Of a stretch of DNA of 6,033 bases, positions 1 through 5,554 are shown one piece after another; positions within the stretch are counted from its first letter, which is position 1, and each line of letters begins with the position of its first letter. Position numbers and translations under genes: made by a program. Location: the NCBI GenBank assembly GCA_902475825.1, contig CABSBA010000099.1, positions 1 to 6,033 of the forward strand. Reading direction: 5' to 3'. This DNA comes from an uncultured Collinsella sp. (GTDB lineage: Bacteria > Actinomycetota > Coriobacteriia > Coriobacteriales > Coriobacteriaceae). The notes under the pieces were generated by a model. It made no database searches and was not told where the DNA came from. It saw nothing but the letters and a program-made list of their open reading frames with translations.

Positions 1-220
1 CGTGGCCGCCGTTCTCCTGATGGATGGCCTTGACGATGGTGGGATATTTGGCGGCCCACTCGTCGGCCTTGGCTGCCGTCTCGTCCTTGGAACCGTCATC
101 GACGATGATGATCTCGATATCGGTGGCGTAATTGCTCCCCTCCAGAATGGAGGTGATGCAATGGTCCATGTCCTTGGCAGCGTTATACGAGGGAATACCA
201 AATGATATGACTTTATGCAT
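1..220 (-). CDS. Family 2 glycosyltransferase, N-terminal part (cut by window edge)
   Basis: Only the first 73 codons are visible; the gene runs off the left edge. The translation begins MHKVISFGIPSYNAAKDM and shows the GT-A fold pattern of family 2 glycosyltransferases: a first beta strand ending in PSYN (residues 10-13), a helix, then the IIIVDDGS nucleotide-binding motif (37-44, Asp41/Asp42), and a QENGGH segment (68-73) typical of the next strand. Such enzymes transfer a sugar from a nucleotide-sugar donor, usually at the inner membrane face, while building surface polysaccharide. Its ATG lies inside the end of glf: the two frames overlap by 8 nt (ATGCATAA), so translation is probably coupled and both belong to one operon. 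Only a weak GATGAG lies upstream, which fits coupling. Because glf makes UDP-galactofuranose, this enzyme could be a galactofuranosyltransferase, but acceptor and donor cannot be read from this fragment. Family assignment is firm; specificity is unknown. Confidence 0.88.
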   Translation of the reverse strand, partial: MHKVISFGIPSYNAAKDMDHCITSILEGSNYATDIEIIIVDDGSKDETAAKADEWAAKYPTIVKAIHQENGGH

Positions 221-1415
221 GGCAGGCGATAATCTCATCCGAAAGATCGAGGGCAGAGTTGGTCACGGCATCCATATCGTAGTAACGATACTCGGCCAGG
301 CGACCCACCGGGTGGAAGTTCGTCAGGTTCTGGACACGCTCAAGATAGCGCTCATAGAGCTCACGGTTCTCGGGCTCCAGAATGGCGTAATAGGGCGTCT
401 CGCCCGAGCCGGGCGTATAGGCCTTGGAATACTCCTTCATGATGGTGGTCTTGCCGGGCAGGACCTGGCCAGTCATGTTCTTGAACTCGGTGATACGCGT
501 GTAATCCTCGCTCGTGGTGTAGTTGACGGTGCCCACGGGCTGGAACTGGTCCATATCGAGCGTCTCGAACTTCATGTCGAGCGTACGGTACGGCAGAGCG
601 CCCAGGTCGAGGTTGAACAGCTCGTCGAGCGGACCGGTGTAGACGATCTCGCCGCCATAGACCTTACCGTCGATCTTGACGGTGGTCTCGTCGATCTCGA
701 AGAGGTCGCGGGCGTCCACGTCGCAGAACACATCAATCAGATCGTGGTCGAGCATGTGCTCGAACAGCGCGGTATAGCCGTCCTGCGGCATGCCCTGGAA
801 GGGAGCCTGCGGGAAGTAGCGGTCATCGTCGCCCACAAAGACGGGAACGCGACCGGTGATCGAGGGATCGATCTGGTCGGGCGTCTGGCCCCACTGCTTC
901 ATGGTGTAATGCAAAAAGACGTTCTCGTAGACGTAATCGGCGACCTCGGCAAGATCCGGGTCGTTCTTCTTGCGCAGCTCCATGATGGGCACCTTGACGT
1001 CCTTGCCAAAGGTCTCCACGAGCTTCTGATACAGCTCCTCGCCGCGCTCGTCGCCAAAGGCGAGCTTGAGGCTCGCGTGGTTAAAAGGCACGGGCATGAG
1101 GGTGCCGTTGATGTTGGCAAGCACCTTGTGCTGGTAGTCCGTCCACTTGGTAAAGCGCGACAGGAAATTGTGGACGCGCTCGTTAAAGGTATGGTAGATG
1201 TGCGGACCATACTCGTGGACCAGGATTCCCGCCTCGTCAGTGCAGTCGAAGGCATTGCCCGCAATGTGGCTACGGCGCTCCAAAACGGCAACACGATAGC
1301 CGATAGTTTCGGCAAGACGGCGGGCGCAAACGGCACCGGCATAACCGGCGCCGACAACAATCATGTCGTACGCACCGGCATTAAAGCCTTCAGGCAGGCC
1401 TGAGGTAATCTGCAT
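213..1415 (-). CDS. glf: UDP-galactopyranose mutase
   Basis: This 400-residue flavoenzyme interconverts UDP-galactopyranose and UDP-galactofuranose in the cytoplasm, supplying the furanose donor for cell-surface glycans. The N-terminal FAD Rossmann motif is GAGYAG at residues 22-27, followed by the acidic end of strand 2 (LERR, 45-48) and the GPHIYHT segment (70-76) found in this family. YTMKQWG (170-176) carries the substrate-stacking Trp175. YTGPLD (259-264), the Arg in DYTRITEFK (Arg307), PYYAILEPEN (341-350) and GRLAEYRYYDMD (371-382) match the conserved active-site and C-terminal FAD regions. Length is close to that of known bacterial Glf proteins. The ATG at 1415 is chosen because AAGGAG (1421-1426) lies 5 nt upstream. 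It leaves about 16 residues before the Rossmann strand; the internal Met18 has no good ribosome site. The stop overlaps the next glycosyltransferase by 8 nt. It is the first gene of the visible operon and diverges from pta, with a TATAAT box at 1494-1499. Confidence 0.96.
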   Translation of the reverse strand: MQITSGLPEGFNAGAYDMIVVGAGYAGAVCARRLAETIGYRVAVLERRSHIAGNAFDCTDEAGILVHEYGPHIYHTFNERVHNFLSRFTKWTDYQHKVLANINGTLMPVPFNHASLKLAFGDERGEELYQKLVETFGKDVKVPIMELRKKNDPDLAEVADYVYENVFLHYTMKQWGQTPDQIDPSITGRVPVFVGDDDRYFPQAPFQGMPQDGYTALFEHMLDHDLIDVFCDVDARDLFEIDETTVKIDGKVYGGEIVYTGPLDELFNLDLGALPYRTLDMKFETLDMDQFQPVGTVNYTTSEDYTRITEFKNMTGQVLPGKTTIMKEYSKAYTPGSGETPYYAILEPENRELYERYLERVQNLTNFHPVGRLAEYRYYDMDAVTNSALDLSDEIIACHA

Positions 1416-1458
1416 CGATACTCCTTGTCAAAAGCCACGGGCTCGTTAGCTGGGCTTT

Positions 1459-1477
1459 TCTCGAACATTCTTCGAGA
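1459..1477. repeat. 7-bp perfect inverted repeat in the glf leader
   Basis: Arms TCTCGAA (1459-1465) and TTCGAGA (1471-1477) flank a 5-nt centre, CATTC. The site lies about 44 nt upstream of the glf start and just downstream of the likely minus-strand -10 box. It could be an operator or a short leader hairpin. It is not followed by a clear T run on the minus strand, so it does not look like a terminator. Function is inferred only from position. Confidence 0.4.
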
Positions 1478-1493
1478 CATATTTATCAGAGCG

Positions 1494-1499
1494 ATTATA
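1494..1499 (-). promoter_or_regulatory. Candidate -10 box for glf
   Basis: The minus strand reads TATAAT here, a perfect sigma-70 type -10 hexamer about 80 nt upstream of the glf ATG. The sequence at the expected -35 position (17-nt spacer, 1517-1522) reads CTCATT, a poor match to TTGACA, and there is no extended TGn motif. It would direct leftward transcription of glf and the glycosyltransferase. Support is the hexamer and its placement in the only AT-rich part of the intergenic region. Confidence 0.42.
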
Positions 1500-1513
1500 G
1501 CGCTAATGCGTCC

Positions 1514-1519
1514 TATAAT
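1514..1519 (+). promoter_or_regulatory. Candidate -10 box for pta
   Basis: A perfect TATAAT on the plus strand, 127 nt upstream of the pta ATG. With a 17-nt spacer the -35 position (1491-1496) reads GCGATT, a poor match that overlaps the opposite-strand -10 box. No better promoter is seen between here and pta, where the sequence is GC-rich. If used, the transcript would start near 1526 and carry a leader of about 120 nt that includes the hairpin at 1572-1594. Confidence 0.42.
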
Positions 1520-1571
1520 GAGCTTGCCACACAAGGAAAGCTCAAGCACCGCGGCGTACATTATTGAAAGG

Positions 1572-1594
1572 TAAACCCGCTAGCAGCGGGTTTA
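1572..1594 (+). promoter_or_regulatory. Strong hairpin in the pta leader (attenuator, terminator or operator)
   Basis: TAAACCCGCT (1572-1581) and AGCGGGTTTA (1585-1594) form a perfect 10-bp stem with a 3-nt AGC loop, followed by TTCG. It looks like a compact intrinsic terminator, yet no gene ends here: glf leaves to the left and pta starts 52 nt to the right. With the likely promoter at 1514-1519 it would fold inside the pta 5' leader. It could be an attenuator, the 3' end of a short RNA, or, as DNA, a palindromic operator. A stem with the same AAACCC/GGGTTTATT outer sequence lies 53 nt upstream of the distal ackA. Confidence 0.55.
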
Positions 1595-1646
1595 TTCGTG
1601 TGCAGCCGAGGGCCTGGAGCTTAGCGAAACGCTTGTAAGGAGTAAC

Positions 1647-2627
1647 ATGAGCGATTTCCTAAACCGTATGAAGTCTGCCGCCAAGGCCGACCTTAAGACC
1701 ATCGTCCTGCCCGAGGGCGAGGACCCGCGTACCATCGTCGCCGCCACCAAGATCATCGAGGAGGGCCTGGCAAAGATCGTCATCCTGGGCAACCCCGACG
1801 AGATCGACGTTCCCGGCGCTACCGTCATCGACCCGCGCAACGCCGAGAAGCACGAGGAGTACGCGCAGAAGTTTGCTGAGCTCCGCGCCAAGAAGGGCGT
1901 TACCATCGAGCAGGCTCGCGCCCAGGTGATGGACGCCACCTACTTTGGCACCATGATGGTCAAGATGGGCGACGCCGACGGCCTGGTCTCCGGCGCCTGC
2001 CACTCCACCGCCGACACTCTGCGCCCCGCGCTGCAGATCCTCAAGACCGCCCCGGGCACCAAGCTGGTCTCGGCCTTCTTCGTGATGTGCACCGACACCC
2101 CGCAGTTCGGCACCGACGGCACGCTGATCTTCGCCGACTGCGGTCTCAACATCAACCCGTCCTCCGATGAGCTCTCCGAGATCGCCATCGCCTCCGCTCA
2201 CTCCTGGTCCACCTTCATGGGCAACGTTGAGCCGCACGTGGCCATGCTCTCCTACTCCACCATGGGCTCCGCCGGCGGCGAGGTCGCCAAGAAGGTCCAG
2301 GAGGCCGTGAAATTCTGCCACGAGAAGGCTCCCGAGCTCGCCATCGACGGCGACCTGCAGCTCGATGCCGCCATCGTCCCCACCGTCGCCCAGCTCAAGG
2401 CTCCCGGCTCCTCCGTCGCCGGTAAGGCCAACGTGCTGGTGTTCCCCGACCTCGAGGCCGGTAACATCGGCTACAAGCTGGTCCAGCGCTTCGCCGGCGC
2501 CGACGCCTACGGCCCCATCCTGCAGGGCATCGCCAAGCCGGTTAACGACCTTTCGCGCGGCTGCTCTGCCGACGACATCGTGGGCGTCGTGGCCATCACC
2601 GCCGTCCAGGCTCAGATGGCTGAGTAG
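1647..2627 (+). CDS. pta: Phosphate acetyltransferase (short, single-domain form)
   Basis: The 326-residue cytoplasmic enzyme catalyses acetyl-CoA + phosphate = acetyl phosphate + CoA, the first step of acetate formation. Length fits the short PTA/PTB-domain class; the N-terminal P-loop and DRTGG domains of the long enterobacterial form are absent. Visible family landmarks are TIVLPEGED near the start (18-26), GDADGLVSGACHSTADTLR (108-126, ending in the conserved Arg126), FADCGLNINP (162-171) and the C-terminal signature running from GPILQG to PVNDLSRGCSADD (289-310). That signature holds Ser303, Arg304 and Asp310, which correspond to Ser309, Arg310 and Asp316 of the Methanosarcina thermophila enzyme. 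The ATG has AAGGAG (1637-1642) 4 nt upstream, and a small AGCG/CGCT stem sits just before that site. It is monocistronic as far as visible, converging on the ackA genes. A nested inverted repeat begins 15 nt after the stop. Confidence 0.96.
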   Translation: MSDFLNRMKSAAKADLKTIVLPEGEDPRTIVAATKIIEEGLAKIVILGNPDEIDVPGATVIDPRNAEKHEEYAQKFAELRAKKGVTIEQARAQVMDATYFGTMMVKMGDADGLVSGACHSTADTLRPALQILKTAPGTKLVSAFFVMCTDTPQFGTDGTLIFADCGLNINPSSDELSEIAIASAHSWSTFMGNVEPHVAMLSYSTMGSAGGEVAKKVQEAVKFCHEKAPELAIDGDLQLDAAIVPTVAQLKAPGSSVAGKANVLVFPDLEAGNIGYKLVQRFAGADAYGPILQGIAKPVNDLSRGCSADDIVGVVAITAVQAQMAE

Positions 2628-2642
2628 CGGACGCACTCCCCC

Positions 2643-2773
2643 GAAGGCCGTACGGGCTAACCCCTGAAAACGTCCTCGACCAATGAAACGCCCCCGTTCT
2701 GCTCCTTCGGAGCTACGAACGGGGGCGTTTCTGGTCTGCGGAGTGTTTTCAGGGGTTAGCCCGTACGGCCTTC
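2643..2773. repeat. 131-bp nested inverted repeat between pta and ackA
   Basis: The outer arms, 2643-2671 and 2745-2773, are perfect reverse complements over 29 bp (left arm begins GAAGGCCGTACGGG; each arm holds the 8-bp palindrome CCGTACGG). Between them lie a short mismatched zone, a 5-bp stem (GACCA 2678-2682 / TGGTC 2732-2736) and then the 15-bp stem listed separately as a terminator. The whole unit could fold as one long hairpin in RNA or extrude as a cruciform. The flanks (ACTCCCCC on the left, TACCGCTA on the right) show no target-site duplication, so a transposed element is not demonstrated. It starts 15 nt after the pta stop, so the pta mRNA would end in this structure. Confidence 0.85.
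2685..2731. terminator. GC-rich stem-loop, probable bidirectional terminator after pta
   Basis: GAAACGCCCCCGTTC (2685-2699) pairs perfectly with GAACGGGGGCGTTTC (2717-2731). The 17-nt loop itself holds a GCTCC/GGAGC mini-stem closed by TTC. A short T-rich tail follows on both strands (GCGTTTCT on plus, GCGTTTCATT on minus), so it could stop pta transcription and any read-through from ackA. The U tracts are short, but the stem is very stable. Confidence 0.7.
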
Positions 2774-2919
2774 TACCGCTACGTAGTAATCAGGGTATCT
2801 TGGGTGGACGGCGGCTTGGCTACGAGCTGGGTCTGAAAAATCTGAACGGATGGGTGTCGTTGCTGAAAGTGCAGGCGTTGCCGGCGATGATCACTTTGGG
2901 ACTGGAATTTCCGTATGCT
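2774..2919. other. Unexplained intergenic stretch
   Basis: These 146 nt lie between the inverted repeat and the ackA terminator. I recognise no gene, promoter or RNA family. It contains an 8-bp palindrome CTACGTAG (2779-2786), a short direct repeat TCTGAA-AAA-TCTGAA, and weak AAAGTG/CACTTT arms. One plus-strand frame reads through with a protein-like composition (for example LGYELGLKNLNGW) but has no start signal of its own and runs into the terminator and antisense to ackA. It may be a gene remnant, an intergenic repeat or an RNA. Confidence 0.35.
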
Positions 2920-2957
2920 AAAAAAAGGCCTCCGGAGCTGTTGCTCTGGAGGCCTTT
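2920..2957 (-). terminator. Intrinsic terminator of the proximal ackA
   Basis: On the minus strand a 10-bp stem, AAAGGCCTCC with GGAGGCCTTT, continues past one A/C mismatch into GAGC/GCTC with an AACA loop, and is followed by a run of seven T (2920-2926, partly within the stem). It starts 22 nt after the ackA stop codon. This is a textbook rho-independent terminator pointing left. Confidence 0.9.
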
Positions 2958-2979
2958 CGTTTACATGCAAACGGGTGCG

Positions 2980-4158
2980 TTAGTTGTTCTTGGTCAGGCG
3001 TTCGACGTCGTGGGCGATCATGTATTCCTCGTCGGTGGGGATGACCATGACCGTGACGGCGGAACCGACGGCACTGATGACCTGCGGGCCGTTGCCCACG
3101 GCCTCGCGGTTCTTGTTGTTGTCGATGCGCACGCCCAGCCACTCAAAGCAATCGCAGAAGGCCTTGCGGATCGACCAGTCGTTCTCGCCGATGCCGGCAG
3201 TGAAGGTGATGGTGTCCACGCCCGCCATGGAAGCGATCATGGAGCCGGCCTGCTGCATAGCCTTATAGGCGAACATATCGAAGGCGAGCAGGCAGCGCTC
3301 ATCTCCCTCGGAAGCGCGCGTGCGGATGTCGCGGGCGTCGTTGGAGATACCCGAGATGGCAAGCAGACCAGACTGCTTGTTCATCATGTCGTCGACTTCC
3401 TGGTAGCTGTAGCCGCCCTCGCGCTGCAGGTAGCACACGGTAGCCGGGTCGATAGAGCCGCAGCGGGTTCCCATCATCAGGCCGTCAAGCGGCGTGAGGC
3501 CCATCGTGGTGTCGCGGCACACGCCGTCCTCGATGGCTGCGAGCGAGGCGCCGTTGCCCAGGTGGCACGAAAGCAGGCGGTGGCAGCGCGAGCCCAGGAT
3601 CTCCTTGGCCATCATCCACTCATAGCGGTGGCTCGTACCGTGCGCGCCGTACTTGCGCACATGGTACTTGTCGCACACGTCCTTGGGCAGGGCGTAGGTG
3701 TAGGCGACCTCGGGCATGGTCATGTGGAACGAGGTGTCGAAGACGGCCACGTTGGGCAGCTCCGGATACTTCTCGCGGCAATATTCGATTGCCGCCGCCT
3801 CGCCGTAATTGTGCAGCGGAGCGAGCGGGGCCACCTCAAGGATCTTAGCCATGACCTCGTCGTCAACGACTGCGGAATCATCGAAGTGCCAGCCGCCCTG
3901 AACGATACGATGCCCAATGCCATCGATCGTAAAGTCGGTCTTCTCGAGCTCCTCGAGCACGCGCGCAATGGCGCTGCGATGATCGGGAAAAGGAATCTCC
4001 TCGGTCTGCTTGGCACCACCGTTCTCGGAGTGGCCAAAGATGCCCATGTCCGATCCGATACGCTCACAGTTGCCCTTGGCGAAAACCTCGCGGGTATCGG
4101 TATCCAAAAGCTGATATTTAAGGCTCGAGCTGCCGGCGTTGACAACAAGTACGTTCAT
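2980..4158 (-). CDS. ackA: Acetate kinase, copy 1 (proximal to pta)
   Basis: This 392-residue cytoplasmic kinase of the ASKHA fold catalyses acetyl phosphate + ADP = acetate + ATP, the energy-yielding step after Pta. Landmarks are the first phosphate loop NAGSSSLKYQ (7-16), GHRIVQGGW (82-90) with Arg84, LAPLHN with His116, FDTSFH with Asp141, GAHGTSHRY with His173 and His177, CHLGNGAS with His199 and Asn202, GTRCGSIDP with Arg232, FTAGIGEN (319-326) and PTDEEYMIA with Glu377/Glu378. These correspond to the catalytic and ligand residues Arg91, His123, Asp148, His180, His208, Arg241 and Glu384 of the Methanosarcina thermophila enzyme, so activity is expected. The usual VHGGE is VQGGW here. The ATG is supported by AAGGAG (4163-4168) 4 nt upstream. 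It has its own terminator downstream, and the distal ackA ends in a terminator before it, so it is probably a separate transcription unit. Of the two copies it keeps the more canonical active site. Confidence 0.95.
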   Translation of the reverse strand: MNVLVVNAGSSSLKYQLLDTDTREVFAKGNCERIGSDMGIFGHSENGGAKQTEEIPFPDHRSAIARVLEELEKTDFTIDGIGHRIVQGGWHFDDSAVVDDEVMAKILEVAPLAPLHNYGEAAAIEYCREKYPELPNVAVFDTSFHMTMPEVAYTYALPKDVCDKYHVRKYGAHGTSHRYEWMMAKEILGSRCHRLLSCHLGNGASLAAIEDGVCRDTTMGLTPLDGLMMGTRCGSIDPATVCYLQREGGYSYQEVDDMMNKQSGLLAISGISNDARDIRTRASEGDERCLLAFDMFAYKAMQQAGSMIASMAGVDTITFTAGIGENDWSIRKAFCDCFEWLGVRIDNNKNREAVGNGPQVISAVGSAVTVMVIPTDEEYMIAHDVERLTKNN

Positions 4159-4178
4159 GAGACTCCTTCGTGATTACA

Positions 4179-4210
4179 GTACGGTCGGCAAACCTATAAG
4201 GCGGCCGTAC
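4179..4210. repeat. Inverted repeat just upstream of ackA copy 1
   Basis: GTACGG (4179-4184) and CCGTAC (4205-4210) are perfect 6-bp arms; after one mismatch on the transcribed strand two more bases pair (CG with CG). The centre contains CTTATAGG on the minus strand, a possible weak -10 box. The site ends about 20 nt upstream of the start codon. It may be an operator or leader hairpin; position is the only support. Confidence 0.3.
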
Positions 4211-4260
4211 CCTTAATAAGAAGTTATCAGAATTCAATAAATATCTATTAATCTCTTCGC
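4211..4260 (-). promoter_or_regulatory. AT-rich probable promoter region of ackA copy 1
   Basis: This 50-nt segment is strikingly AT-rich between two GC-rich genes and lies just downstream of the ackA copy 2 terminator, where an independent promoter is expected. On the minus strand it offers TTTATT, a 17-nt spacer, then TATTAA as a weak -35/-10 pair. It also holds GATAACTT (4221-4228), which recurs upstream of copy 2. The exact hexamers are uncertain. Confidence 0.35.
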
Positions 4261-4270
4261 CCAAAGAGCA

Positions 4271-4308
4271 TAAAAGGGGGCTGAACGGCACAATGCCATC
4301 CAGTCCCC
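4271..4308 (-). terminator. Terminator of the distal ackA
   Basis: On the minus strand GGGGACTGGATGGCA pairs with TGCCGTTCAGCCCC, giving a 14-bp stem with one bulged A, two G-U pairs and a TTG loop, followed by CTTTTA. It begins 14 nt after the stop codon of the distal ackA. The T run is short, so some read-through into the proximal ackA is possible. Confidence 0.75.
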
Positions 4309-4322
4309 TCCCCTTGTATCAA

Positions 4323-5501
4323 TTACTTGCCGCTGACGATGCGCTCGACGTCGGAGGCGATCATGAACTCCTCATCCGTGGGGATGACGAAGATCTTGAC
4401 CTTGGAATCCTTGGCGGACAGGCACCAAGCGCCGTCGCCGCGCAGGGCGTTGCGGGCATGGTCCATCTTGACGCCCATAAAGGCCAGACGGTCGGCCACG
4501 CCAGCGCGGACAGCCGGAGCGTGCTCGCCGATGCCGGCGGTAAAGACCAGGGTGTCCATGCCGCACATGGAAGTGGCCATCTCGGCGGCCTTGGCGGCAA
4601 TCTTGTAGACGAACATATCGAAGGCGAGCTGAGCCTCGGGGTCACCGGCAGCGGCGAGCTCCTCGACGTTGCGGCAGTCGTTGGTCTTGCCACCGGTCAC
4701 AGCCAAAAGGCCGGACTTCTTGTTCATCATCTCGTCGACCTCGTCGAAGGTGTAGCCGCCCTCGCGCTGCAGGTAGCACACGGTAGCCGGGTCGATGGAG
4801 CCGCAGCGGGTGCCCATCATGACGCCGTCGAGCGGGGTGAGGCCCATGGTGGTGTCCATGCACTTGCCGTCCTCGATAGCGCACAGGGAAGCGCCGGAGC
4901 CGATGTGGCACACGACGACCTTGCGGGCCTCGCCGTTGGTCATCTCGGCGACCTTCTTGGAAATGTAACGGTAGCTGGTGCCGTGGGCGCCGTACTTACG
5001 GATGTGCAGCTTGTCGCAGACGTCCTTGGGCAGGGCGTAAGTCTTGGCGACCTCGGGCATGTTGAAGTGGAAAGCGGTGTCGTAGACCGTGACGTTGGGC
5101 AGGTCGGGATACTGCTCCAGGCAGTACTCGATAACGTTGGCCTCGGGGTTATTGTGCAGCGGGGCGAGCGGAGCGACCTCGCGGATCTTGGCGAGGACGT
5201 CCTCGTCGACGAGGGAGGAGTCGCCAAAGTACCAACCACCCTGAACGATACGGTGGCCGATGCCCTCGATCTTGACGCCGTTGGCCTCGAGGTCCTTCAG
5301 GACGACCTCGATGGCGACCTTGTGGTCGGGGAACTCGATGTTCTCGGTCACCTTCTTGGAACCGTTGGCAGCATGGGTGAAGGTACCGCCGGTAAAGCAG
5401 ACGCGCTCGCAGGAGCCCTTTGCGGACACCTTGTGGGACTTGGTATCGATGACCTGATACTTAAGGGTCGAAGATCCTGCGTTGACGACCAGAACGTTCA
5501 T
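4323..5501 (-). CDS. ackA: Acetate kinase, copy 2 (distal, diverged active site)
   Basis: This 392-residue protein is the same length as copy 1 and about 60% identical by hand alignment, so it belongs to the acetate kinase family: acetyl phosphate + ADP = acetate + ATP. It keeps NAGSSTLKYQ (7-16), GHRIVQGGW with Arg84, LAPLHN with His116, YDTAFH with Asp141, AHGTS with His173, CHIGSGAS with His199, GTRCGSIDP with Arg232, FTAGIGEH (320-327) and PTDEEFMIA with Glu377/Glu378. Differences from the canonical site are Thr12 for Ser, Tyr177 for His (His184 in Methanosarcina thermophila numbering) and Ser202 for Asn (Asn211). The core catalytic residues remain, so it is probably an active kinase, perhaps with changed kinetics or acyl preference; nothing here proves another substrate. 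The ATG has AGGGAG (5506-5511) 4 nt upstream. A GGCGG/CCGCC stem (5519-5535) sits just before that site. It ends in its own terminator. Confidence 0.94.
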   Translation of the reverse strand: MNVLVVNAGSSTLKYQVIDTKSHKVSAKGSCERVCFTGGTFTHAANGSKKVTENIEFPDHKVAIEVVLKDLEANGVKIEGIGHRIVQGGWYFGDSSLVDEDVLAKIREVAPLAPLHNNPEANVIEYCLEQYPDLPNVTVYDTAFHFNMPEVAKTYALPKDVCDKLHIRKYGAHGTSYRYISKKVAEMTNGEARKVVVCHIGSGASLCAIEDGKCMDTTMGLTPLDGVMMGTRCGSIDPATVCYLQREGGYTFDEVDEMMNKKSGLLAVTGGKTNDCRNVEELAAAGDPEAQLAFDMFVYKIAAKAAEMATSMCGMDTLVFTAGIGEHAPAVRAGVADRLAFMGVKMDHARNALRGDGAWCLSAKDSKVKIFVIPTDEEFMIASDVERIVSGK

Positions 5502-5554
5502 GTGTCTCCCTACTAACAGGCGGTGTGGCGCCGCCAGGTTACATACGCTTCAAT

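Noticed and set aside
132..1403. Long plus-strand open frame antisense to glf
   Set aside because: It mirrors glf, a clear enzyme gene, and its translation is a low-complexity V/L/G/H-rich string with no family motif. Such antisense frames are common in GC-rich coding DNA.
1459..1477. LexA (SOS) box
   Set aside because: The palindrome TCGAA-N5-TTCGA is one base shorter than the TCGAAC-N4-GTTCGA consensus and glf is not a damage-response gene.
1361..1561. 66-codon minus-strand frame starting in the glf/pta intergenic region
   Set aside because: No ribosome site before its ATG, it crosses both candidate -10 boxes and overlaps the start of glf in another frame.
1659..2636. 325-codon minus-strand open frame antisense to pta
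   Set aside because: Glycine- and aspartate-rich translation with no motif, covering exactly the pta gene.
2643..2773. MITE or insertion-sequence remnant
   Set aside because: The arms look like terminal inverted repeats, but no flanking target duplication or transposase fragment is visible, so I list it only as an inverted repeat.
2779..2970. 63-codon minus-strand frame between ackA and the nested repeat
   Set aside because: Its start lies before the ackA terminator stem and it reads through that terminator; composition is Q/R/H-rich without a motif.
2683..4173. 496-codon plus-strand open frame antisense to ackA copy 1
   Set aside because: Most of it is the complement of a recognised acetate kinase, it starts within the nested inverted repeat, and it has no ribosome site.
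2980..5501. TRCGSIDP and AHGTS as abnormal acetate kinase motifs
   Set aside because: As I recall them, the M. thermophila enzyme also has TRCGSIDP and the E. coli enzyme also has GAHGTS, so these are ordinary variants.
4323..5501. Distal kinase as butyrate or propionate kinase
   Set aside because: It shares about 60% identity and all core motifs with copy 1 and lacks the NPGSTSTK-type start of butyrate kinases; a different substrate is possible but not shown.
4293..5516. 407-codon plus-strand open frame antisense to ackA copy 2
   Set aside because: Same antisense artefact; it even resembles the antisense frame of copy 1 because the kinases are paralogues.
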